Shown here: piece after piece, positions 1 to 5,199 of the stretch | How positions within the stretch are numbered: position 1 is the first letter of the stretch | Layout: the number at the start of each line of letters is the position of its first letter | Source: Deltaproteobacteria bacterium | GTDB taxonomy: Bacteria; Desulfobacterota; GWC2-55-46; DRQE01 | Direction of reading: 5' to 3' | Assembly (NCBI GenBank): GCA_016219165.1 | Contig: JACRCB010000179.1 | Coordinates: 1-5,253 of the forward strand | DNA: 5,253 nt | Position numbers and translations under genes: made by a program | Notes under the pieces: generated by a model | Databases searched by the model: none | Told to the model about the DNA's origin: nothing | Seen by the model: only the letters and a program-made list of their open reading frames with translations

Positions 1-78
1 CCGAAAAACCATATGAATTTATTGACAAAGATAAGCGGGTGGGACAGCCACCTATAACTGAAAGTCTTTGGAAAGGGG

Positions 79-117
79 TTTGGGGGAGAACCTTTCTACA
101 GAAAGGTTTCCCCCAAA
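79..117. repeat. Long inverted repeat, probably a dispersed intergenic element
   Basis: The two arms form a 17-bp stem. AACCTTTC (89-96) pairs perfectly with GAAAGGTT (101-108) around a TACA loop. A single bulged G at 88 follows, then A87-T109, five G:C pairs (82-86 with 110-114) and three T:A pairs (79-81 with 115-117). It lies between the left-edge open frame and the chosen start of the lipid-kinase-like gene. The right arm is followed by A residues, not a T-run, so it is not a standard intrinsic terminator for + strand transcription. On the minus strand the structure is also not followed by a clear T-run. Its isolated, highly structured form suggests a dispersed repeat or a processing/attenuation hairpin, but only one copy lies in this window, so the repeat status is inference. 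Confidence 0.5.
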
Positions 118-146
118 AAGCATTTAATCAGAGGTTCCTTAATCTA

Positions 147-1055
147 ATGGCAGGCTTGAAGGTAAGGTTTATAACCAACCCCGTCGCCGGCGGGAATGGA
201 GGGGCCGGAGCAATAACGGGCGCGGTAAGCAGGGTGCTCTCCGGGGCCGAGGGGATATTCGAGATAAAGGTGAGCGCGGGTATCTCCGATACGCATAGGC
301 TTTCGGCGGAGGCCGCGGATAAGGGTTATGATTCGGTATTTGCCTGCGGCGGGGACGCCGCGGTAAACGCCGTGGCCTCGGCCATCGTAAACTCGGAGGT
401 TTCCCTCGGGATAATCCCCGGAGGCATGGGTGGAGGACTTTCGGAAACGCTGAACTTACCCGCGGCTCTGGACGAGGCCGTAAGCGTCCTTGTAAAGGGG
501 AGGATAAGGGAGATAGACGCTGGTATGGTGGGAGATAGGTTTTTTTTCTCCGCGGCCGGCATAGGCCTTGAGGCGGCAATAGGCAAAACCTCCGGCAGCC
601 GGACGGAAAAAGGCGGGAGAGGGCCCGGGGCTCTAAAGTATGTGACGGCGGCCGTCAAGGAGCGCTTCGTTTACGGGTCAGTTTACGGGTCAGGCAGCGT
701 TGTGATTAGATGGGAAGAAGGAAGCCTGAGGGCGAGGCCGCTTTTTTTGACCGTTGCAAATGCGCCGCGGCGCGGCGGGTGTGTTGCGCCCTCCGCTTCG
801 GCCCGGCTCGATGACGGACTCTTCGATGTATGTCTTGTTGAGAAGGCAGGGCTTGCGGGAACACTCTATCTTACGCGGAAGTTTTTTCGAGGAGATATCT
901 CCTCGTCAAAACAATTTAAGATGATAGAGGCCCGCGCCCTTTCGGTTGAGAGGGAAACCGCCGGGCCAGTGCATGCCGACGGGGAGGTGTTTGAGGGGGA
1001 AGAAACACTTGAGTTCAGGTTGCTTCCCAGGGCGCTTAAGGTGTGGACGTTTTAG
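147..1055 (+). CDS. Diacylglycerol/lipid kinase family protein (YegS/DgkB-like) with altered nucleotide-binding motifs
   Basis: The 302-residue product has the length and two-domain layout of the bacterial YegS/DgkB/BmrU family, cytoplasmic enzymes that phosphorylate diacylglycerol or related lipids at the membrane surface. The N-terminal strand ends in NPVAGG (11-16). The normally invariant GGDGT motif reads GGDAA (68-72), and the following GTGND-type loop reads GMGGG (93-97) after GIIPG. The C-terminal beta-domain is well kept: FFFSAAGIG (132-140), ANAPRRGG (204-211), LDDGLFDV (221-228) and ADGE (277-280), with a typical C-terminus near LLPRALKVW. There is no signal peptide or membrane segment. 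I chose ATG 147 because family proteins begin a few residues before the NPxAG strand. AGAGG at 130-134 is a modest ribosome site, somewhat far away. The same frame is open back to the window edge, but that part translates a hairpin repeat. The family assignment is firm. Activity is doubtful because of the two altered motifs, so it may be a pseudokinase or have an altered substrate. Confidence 0.88.
   Translation: MAGLKVRFITNPVAGGNGGAGAITGAVSRVLSGAEGIFEIKVSAGISDTHRLSAEAADKGYDSVFACGGDAAVNAVASAIVNSEVSLGIIPGGMGGGLSETLNLPAALDEAVSVLVKGRIREIDAGMVGDRFFFSAAGIGLEAAIGKTSGSRTEKGGRGPGALKYVTAAVKERFVYGSVYGSGSVVIRWEEGSLRARPLFLTVANAPRRGGCVAPSASARLDDGLFDVCLVEKAGLAGTLYLTRKFFRGDISSSKQFKMIEARALSVERETAGPVHADGEVFEGEETLEFRLLPRALKVWTF
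669..692 (+). repeat. 12-bp perfect tandem duplication inside the lipid-kinase-like gene
   Basis: GTTTACGGGTCA occurs twice head to tail (669-680 and 681-692). The duplication is in frame and encodes VYGS-VYGS at residues 175-182. It lies in the region between the FFFSAAGIG motif and the ANAPRRGG motif, where lengths vary in the family. It looks like a small replication-slippage event that keeps the frame. Confidence 0.85.
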
Positions 1056-1062
1056 CAGGCCG

Positions 1063-1081
1063 ACCCATCCTTCGGATGGGT
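1063..1081 (+). terminator. Possible weak terminator hairpin after the lipid-kinase-like gene
   Basis: ACCCATCC (1063-1070) pairs perfectly with GGATGGGT (1074-1081) around a TTC loop, 7 bp after the stop codon. GGC (1058-1060) can pair with GCC (1082-1084) if two bases bulge, which lengthens the stem. No T-run follows (the next bases are GCCCCGAAAAG), so a classical intrinsic terminator is not shown. It could protect the 3' end or act as a weak terminator. Confidence 0.35.
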
Positions 1082-1101
1082 GCCCCGAAAAGTCCCCTAT
1101 T

Positions 1102-1246
1102 GTTATTGCGAGGAGCGATTTTTGCGGTTGAGAGGCGAAGCCGAAGCAAACCAGGAGATTCCTCGCTTTGCTCGGAACAGGCTCCGTAATCTCTAACTGT
1201 TTGATTTATCTAAAGATGGGATTGCTTCGCTTTGCTCGCAAAGACG
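1102..1246. repeat. Decayed palindromic intergenic repeat element (ATTGCGAG / GCTTCGCTTTGCTCG type)
   Basis: This stretch fills most of the gap between two genes and contains no plausible coding region. Its ends are imperfect inverted copies: TTGCGAG at 1106-1112 is the reverse complement of CTCGCAA at 1235-1241. A direct copy lies inside: TCGCTTTGCTCG occurs at 1163-1174 and again, identically, at 1227-1238, each preceded by a GATT-CTTC/CTC variant. A GCGAAGCCGAAGCAAACC run at 1135-1152 resembles the reverse complement of these units. CTTTGC / GCAAAG (1230-1235 with 1238-1243) forms a small hairpin. From general knowledge, short ATTGCGAG...GAAGCAATC palindromes are scattered between genes in many bacterial genomes. 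This one appears to be two or three degenerated units. There is no transposase, so if mobile it is non-autonomous. The AGTTTTTCAACAACCTGTTAG stretch at 1255-1275, next to the ribosome site, may belong to the same intergenic debris. Confidence 0.55.
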
Positions 1247-1280
1247 GCAAATCGAGTTTTTCAACAACCTGTTAGACCAT

Positions 1281-1288
1281 AAAGGAGG
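1281..1288 (+). promoter_or_regulatory. Strong ribosome binding site for the GH15-like gene
   Basis: AAAGGAGG matches the anti-Shine-Dalgarno core and ends 9 bases before ATG 1298. It fixes the start of the GH15-like gene and is the best-formed ribosome site in the window. No convincing -35/-10 promoter pair is visible in the repeat-rich gap upstream. Confidence 0.75.
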
Positions 1289-1297
1289 CTTCCAAAG

Positions 1298-2545
1298 ATG
1301 CCCCACAGAGGCTCTTTTGCCGGAGAGAAAAAGATAGAGGGCGAACTCGGGAGAAGGCATTTTAAAAGCCTCTCTCCGAGGGAGAAACTCCTCACGGCTT
1401 ACAGGCACCTTGAGGACCTGCGCCAGTTAAACGGCGGATACGTGGCGTCTCCGTATAAGGGTGAAAACGGCGGCGACAGGTATAACGTCTTCTGGCTCAG
1501 GGATATAATGTATGCGACTTACGCAAACGAGTACGTGGGCGCCTACGACAAGATGATAGAGAGTTACAGGCTGATACTCAGGCTATTCCAGAAGTACAGG
1601 CACAAGATGACGGCGGGCGCAAGGAAGCGGAGGTATCTCGGAAGCTGCGCCGGAGAGGTCATACACGCAAGGGTCCATCCCGTAACGCTCGAGGAGATAA
1701 CGCACGAGTGGGGGCACCACCAGTTGGATATATTCGGGCTCTTTCTCTATAAAACAGGGGATTTGATAAAGAAGGGGCATCGGGTCATAGGAACGGACGA
1801 GGCCGAAACCCTCATACTCCTGCGGGACATAGTGCTTTATCTTACAACCGTGAGGTGGCATTCGGACCCTGATTTCGGGGTGTGGGAGGAGGGGCCCGAG
1901 GTCCACTCTTCGAGTATCGGCTCCGTGCTTGCTGGGCTTACGATGTGGCACGACGACGGATATTACCACCACAAGTATTCTCACAGGATAGACCTCCACA
2001 GTTACCTGCCGGTGCCGGAAGAGGTCATCGAAGCGGGCAGGTCCGCCATCGGCAGTATTCTTCCCTCGGAGTCCGCGGCGCGGCCTTATGACATGGCGCA
2101 ACTCTCGCTTATCTGGCCATACAACATCGTCACGGAGGCGCAGGCAAAGGATATACTCAAAAACATCGAGGAGAACCTTGTGAGGGGAAATGGCGTTATA
2201 AGATACCCGGGAGACCTCTATTACAACGCGAATCCCCGGGAACCCCTCAATAACGAGGCCCAGTGGCCGCTCGGTTTCGCTTGGCTCGCCGTAGTATATT
2301 CCAAATTGGCGCTTAAGAGCATAAGGCAGGGCGGGATGTTCGCCGCCCCCGCGGACTTCATGGAGAAGGCCCGGGGGTATCTCGAAAGGCTCGAAGGCGT
2401 TATGACGGAGGACGGGAGGGTGCCCGAACTTTATTCGGGCGGCAACACGAACTGGAACGCGCCCCTTGCCTGGGCGCAGAGTTTCTATGTCGTCGCCCAC
2501 CAGAGTTTTTCACACGCCGTGGAGATGTCCGGGAAGAAAGTATAA
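1298..2545 (+). CDS. GH15-family (alpha/alpha)6-barrel protein, phosphorylase kinase alpha/beta-like
   Basis: The 415-residue product matches glycoside hydrolase family 15 and its relatives, the regulatory alpha/beta subunits of eukaryotic phosphorylase kinase. Visible signatures in order are: YNVFWLRDIMYA (62-73), the WxRD substrate-loop motif; HEWGHHQLDIFG (136-147); DFGVWEEGPEVHSSS (192-206), with the candidate general acid at E197 or E198; NNEAQWPLGF (318-327), close to the E-x-E/Q-WPL block of phosphorylase kinase subunits; and VPELYSGGN...NAPLAWAQSFY (375-397), with the candidate general base E377. There is no signal peptide and no N-terminal beta-sandwich domain as found in many secreted bacterial glucoamylases, so the protein is probably cytoplasmic and acts on, or senses, an internal alpha-glucan or oligosaccharide. 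ATG 1298 is supported by a strong ribosome site. The CDF gene follows after 46 bp, suggesting co-transcription. The fold is secure; exact substrate, and even catalysis, are inferred. Confidence 0.85.
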   Translation: MPHRGSFAGEKKIEGELGRRHFKSLSPREKLLTAYRHLEDLRQLNGGYVASPYKGENGGDRYNVFWLRDIMYATYANEYVGAYDKMIESYRLILRLFQKYRHKMTAGARKRRYLGSCAGEVIHARVHPVTLEEITHEWGHHQLDIFGLFLYKTGDLIKKGHRVIGTDEAETLILLRDIVLYLTTVRWHSDPDFGVWEEGPEVHSSSIGSVLAGLTMWHDDGYYHHKYSHRIDLHSYLPVPEEVIEAGRSAIGSILPSESAARPYDMAQLSLIWPYNIVTEAQAKDILKNIEENLVRGNGVIRYPGDLYYNANPREPLNNEAQWPLGFAWLAVVYSKLALKSIRQGGMFAAPADFMEKARGYLERLEGVMTEDGRVPELYSGGNTNWNAPLAWAQSFYVVAHQSFSHAVEMSGKKV

Positions 2546-2558
2546 CCGGGTGCAAGAA

Positions 2559-2567
2559 GAGGAAGGG
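2559..2567 (+). promoter_or_regulatory. Shine-Dalgarno-like site that makes the CDF start ambiguous
   Basis: GAGGAAGGG lies well placed for TTG 2571 (8 bases between GAGG and TTG) but too far from ATG 2592. The bases just before ATG 2592 (AGAGAGAAG) are only a weak site. This raises the alternative that translation begins at TTG 2571 and adds seven residues (MGREKIK) to the transporter N-terminus. Confidence 0.4.
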
Positions 2568-2591
2568 TTATTGGGCAGAGAGAAGATAAAG

Positions 2592-3443
2592 ATGAACCCG
2601 GTTGCCTTCCGGGCGACGGTTGTAAACATCATCGGCAACCTTTTCCTCTTCGCCATAAAGATAACGGTCGCGCTCCTTTCCGGGAGCATTGCACTCCTTT
2701 CCGAGGCGTTCAATTCCCTTACCGACATAGTATCTTCCATAGCCATATTCATATGCGTGAGGATCTCGGACAAGGATGCCGACGAAGGGCATCCGTTCGG
2801 GCACACGGGGGCCGAGCCCGTGGCCGGCATCATCGTCGCGGTCTTTGCGGGGATACTCGGGTTTGAGGTCATAAGGGCGTCGGCCGGGCGTCTTGTAAGC
2901 GGCGGGGTTGTCGTTGCCGGAACCTTTGCCGTCCTCGTTCCCGTCGTTACCGCTTTTGTAAAGAGCGGCATGGCGTTTTATTTCAGACTTGTCGGAAGGC
3001 AGGCGATGAGCCCGGCGCTCATCGCGGTCTCTCGCGATTCGCTCTCCGATGTTTTCGTGGCCGTCGCGGCCCTCGTCGGGATAGGAGGGGTGAGGCTCGG
3101 CTACGGATATCTCGACCCCATTGCCGGATTGGTCATAAGCCTCTGGATAATATACACGGGCTACCGCATAGGCATGGACAATATAAATTACCTCATGGGC
3201 AGCGCCCCGGATAAAGCGCTTATGGAGGAGATAAGGTCGTCCGCCATGGGTGTTAGAGGGGTGAGGGATATAAACACCGTGAGGGCCCACTACGTGGGTT
3301 CCTTCATACACGTTGAGATACATGTGGAGGTGGCGAAGGACCTCTCCACATCCGACTCCCACGCAATCGGCAAAGAGGTGGAAAGGGCCGTCGAGAGGAT
3401 AGGGACTATAGAAAAGTCCTTTGTCCACATAGACCCGGTTTGA
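2592..3443 (+). CDS. Cation diffusion facilitator (CDF) family metal exporter
   Basis: The 283-residue product is a typical full-length CDF transporter, an inner-membrane antiporter that exports divalent metal ions in exchange for protons. The first membrane helix spans about 10-30. The second holds SEAFNSLTD with metal-site positions N41 and D45. HPFGH (67-71) opens the cytoplasmic loop before helix 3 (about 76-96). Helix 4 is near 107-130, and helix 5 carries SRDSLSD with D149 and D153. Helix 6 is near 174-191. Residues from about 200 form the cytoplasmic ferredoxin-like dimerisation domain, with VRGVRDINTVRAHYVGSF and a final FVHIDPV. The transport site is thus N-D/D-D with no histidine, unlike zinc-type H/D members, so manganese, iron or another metal is possible. 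It starts 46 bp after the GH15-like stop and ends 30 bp before the helicase. I use ATG 2592; TTG 2571 has a better ribosome site and is a real alternative. Family assignment is firm and metal choice is unknown. Confidence 0.9.
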   Translation: MNPVAFRATVVNIIGNLFLFAIKITVALLSGSIALLSEAFNSLTDIVSSIAIFICVRISDKDADEGHPFGHTGAEPVAGIIVAVFAGILGFEVIRASAGRLVSGGVVVAGTFAVLVPVVTAFVKSGMAFYFRLVGRQAMSPALIAVSRDSLSDVFVAVAALVGIGGVRLGYGYLDPIAGLVISLWIIYTGYRIGMDNINYLMGSAPDKALMEEIRSSAMGVRGVRDINTVRAHYVGSFIHVEIHVEVAKDLSTSDSHAIGKEVERAVERIGTIEKSFVHIDPV

Positions 3444-3444
3444 T

Positions 3445-3463
3445 TTGAGGAGGGGTTGAGGAG
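3445..3463 (+). promoter_or_regulatory. Duplicated Shine-Dalgarno region before the helicase gene
   Basis: TTGAGGAG occurs twice (3445-3452 and 3456-3463) in the 30-bp gap between the CDF and helicase genes. The second copy places AGGAG at 3459-3463, 10 bases before ATG 3474, which supports that start. The first copy lies only two or three bases from TTG 3456, too close to serve it well. A TTG 3456 start would add six residues (MRRSEA) ahead of the family-typical N-terminus. Confidence 0.55.
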
Positions 3464-3473
3464 AAGCGAAGCC

Positions 3474-5147
3474 ATGGATTTCGACTCATTGAGCAAGACG
3501 CAGAGAGAGATTGTATTTTCCAAAGAGCCGCATCTGCTCGTCTGGGCAGGGCCCGGCAGCGGAAAGACGAGGGTTCTTTCTTTCCGGTACGCGCGCCTTG
3601 TAAGGGACGGCGTAAGCCCCGAAAGCATCCTCGCCATAACTTTTACGAACAGGGCCGCCGTGGAGATGAAGACCCGCATAGCCGCACTCCTCTCCCTCGA
3701 TTGTCCGGCCTCCGTAAGGAACGTCGGGACCTTCCACGGTTTCTGCCTCAGGCTCCTTAAAAAGAAAAGGAGTTTTACGCTCATATCGAGGCCCGAGCAG
3801 ACAAAACTCCTGAGGGGACTCGGCATAAAGAACGCGGAAAAGGCCGTGGAGGATATCTCGACATTCAAAAACCTCTCTTTTCCGGATGCCGGCATTCAAA
3901 GACCTCAGGCCCTCGGACCCTACGAGGAGGAACTGAGGAAGAGAAACTTTCTCGACCTCGATGACCTTATAATCAAGGCGGCGGCTCTCCTCAGTGAAGA
4001 GCCTGAGTTTCATCCCGGATTCGCACATGTCCTCGTCGATGAATTCCAGGATATAAACCCGCCTCAGTCCGAACTCCTCGGTCTCCTCGTAAATCCAACC
4101 GGGCGGGGAGGCGCGGACCTTTTTGCAATCGGGGACCCTGACCAGTCCATATACTCTTTCCGCGGGGCGAGCATCAAAAGATTCCTAAATTTCAGAAAGG
4201 ATTACCCCGGCGCATCCCTCATGGGGCTTGAGGCAAACTACCGCTCCGCCGCGGTCATTGTCAGGGCCGCGGCCTCGTTAATCGGGAAAAACCCTATGGA
4301 GGGGTTTAGGAGGGTCATGAAAGAGGTGCGGCGTCCTGAAGAGGGAGAGACAATCGAGGCGGTTTGCCTGGCGGATGAAAGAAGGGAAGCGGAGTTTATC
4401 ATAAAAGAGGTCGAAAGGCTTATGGGAGGGCTTACAAGCCTTACCGTGGGGAGGGGATGCGGGGGCCGGAGGTTCTCTGATTTTGCGGTATTTTTCAGGA
4501 CCAACCGGCAGAGAGAGGCTATTGCCGGGGCATTCAGGGGTTCGTCCATCCCTTACATCTGCGCCCGTAATCCTGACGAATTCCCGGAGATTATAGAACA
4601 CCTGAAAGGGATAAAGGCAGACGGGGCTCAGGGCAATATCAATCCCTGCGATTTTATAAGGAAGGAGGCAAAGGCCCTCGGATTGGATGAAGGCCTTGCC
4701 TCAACCCTTACCTTCCTCGCGGGGTCTTTCGGCCCGGACATCGGGCTTAATCCCTTTTTGAGCGCGTTCATCGAGTCGCTTATCCTTATGCAGCCCCAGG
4801 ATACATGCGCAGTGGAGGCCGACAGGGTTCAGGTCATGACGCTCCATGCGGCGAAAGGGCTTGAGTTCCCGGTAGTGTTTATCGCGGGGTGCGAGGACGG
4901 GCTTATTCCTTTGAAGTCAAACGAGGACGTGGAAGAGGAGAGAAGGCTTTTTTACGTCGGCATTACGAGGGCGAAGGAAAAACTCTACCTTCTGAATTCG
5001 GGGAAGAGGTGTATCTTTGGCTCGGCGCGGGAACAGAGGAAATCCCCTTTTCTCGATGAACTGCCCGAGGGGTGCCTGAGATACTCTGCCTTCGCGAAGG
5101 AAAGGCCGAAGAGGCGGCCGCGCCAGAAAGGGCTTTTTGAAGGGTGA
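3474..5147 (+). CDS. Compact UvrD/PcrA/Rep-like superfamily 1A DNA helicase
   Basis: The 557-residue product is an ATP-driven 3'-5' helicase/translocase by family. The core motifs are complete and in order: Q motif LSKTQREIV (6-14), Walker A AGPGSGKT (25-32), motif Ia ITFTNRAAVEMK (55-66), TFHGFC (86-91), motif II DEFQD (189-193), motif III AIGDPDQSIYSFRGA (218-232), NYRS (255-258), FRTNRQ (341-346), motif V VMTLHAAKGLEF (454-465) and motif VI EERRLFYVGITRAKEKL (488-504). ATP hydrolysis should therefore be intact. It is much shorter than UvrD or PcrA (about 720 residues from general knowledge). Only about 107 residues separate FRTNRQ from motif V, so the 2B subdomain is greatly reduced. The 1B insertion between TFHG and DEFQD is also shortish. 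The basic tail (KERPKRRPR, 542-550) ends in QKGLFEG. ATG 3474 is chosen for its AGGAG site. The gene is 30 bp after the transporter and is followed by a palindrome likely to end the transcript. A precise UvrD, PcrA or Rep role cannot be assigned. Confidence 0.93.
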   Translation: MDFDSLSKTQREIVFSKEPHLLVWAGPGSGKTRVLSFRYARLVRDGVSPESILAITFTNRAAVEMKTRIAALLSLDCPASVRNVGTFHGFCLRLLKKKRSFTLISRPEQTKLLRGLGIKNAEKAVEDISTFKNLSFPDAGIQRPQALGPYEEELRKRNFLDLDDLIIKAAALLSEEPEFHPGFAHVLVDEFQDINPPQSELLGLLVNPTGRGGADLFAIGDPDQSIYSFRGASIKRFLNFRKDYPGASLMGLEANYRSAAVIVRAAASLIGKNPMEGFRRVMKEVRRPEEGETIEAVCLADERREAEFIIKEVERLMGGLTSLTVGRGCGGRRFSDFAVFFRTNRQREAIAGAFRGSSIPYICARNPDEFPEIIEHLKGIKADGAQGNINPCDFIRKEAKALGLDEGLASTLTFLAGSFGPDIGLNPFLSAFIESLILMQPQDTCAVEADRVQVMTLHAAKGLEFPVVFIAGCEDGLIPLKSNEDVEEERRLFYVGITRAKEKLYLLNSGKRCIFGSAREQRKSPFLDELPEGCLRYSAFAKERPKRRPRQKGLFEG

Positions 5148-5171
5148 CCAGGTGGATTCCTTCCCGGATTT

Positions 5172-5199
5172 AAGAACTCCGCCATATGGCGGAGTTCTT
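5172..5199. terminator. 28-bp perfect palindrome, likely bidirectional terminator
   Basis: AAGAACTCCGCCAT (5172-5185) is followed directly by its exact reverse complement (5186-5199). It would fold as a 12-bp GC-rich stem with an ATAT loop, or slightly fewer pairs in practice. It starts 24 bp after the helicase stop. The arms carry AAGAA / TTCTT ends, so each strand's transcript ends the stem in a short pyrimidine-U stretch (TTCTTC on +, TTCTTAAAT on -). No long T-run follows, so efficiency is uncertain. Its symmetry would suit two convergent transcripts, if a minus-strand gene ends beyond it. Confidence 0.55.

Noticed and set aside
22..58. TTGACA (22-27) and TATAAC (53-58) as a promoter
   Set aside because: The spacing is 25 bp, far from the 16-18 bp needed, and no other -10 match lies at the right distance.
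39..146. GTG at 39 as the start of the lipid-kinase-like gene
   Set aside because: The added 36 residues translate the hairpin repeat and have no family counterpart; ATG 147 sits where the family begins.
540..547. Run of eight T as a programmed frameshift site
   Set aside because: It encodes FFF in a position where the family is aromatic, and neither alternative frame gives a sensible product.
762..773. GCGCCGCGGCGC palindrome
   Set aside because: It is explained by GC-rich codons for conserved APRRGG residues within the gene.
1583..2500. Long minus-strand open frame opposite the GH15-like gene
   Set aside because: It lies fully antisense to a gene with clear GH15 motifs, has arginine/proline-rich low-order content and no recognisable domain.
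2466..2591. Extended N-terminus for the CDF protein overlapping the GH15-like gene
   Set aside because: The extra residues are an out-of-frame reading of the GH15-like C-terminus and lack CDF similarity.
2568..3428. Long minus-strand open frame opposite the CDF gene
   Set aside because: It is the antisense reading of a clear transporter; His/Tyr/Gly-rich with no hydrophobic segments or motifs.
4985..5185. Minus-strand frame across the helicase end and the palindrome
   Set aside because: Most of it is antisense to the conserved helicase C-terminus and it reads through the palindrome; no domain is recognisable.
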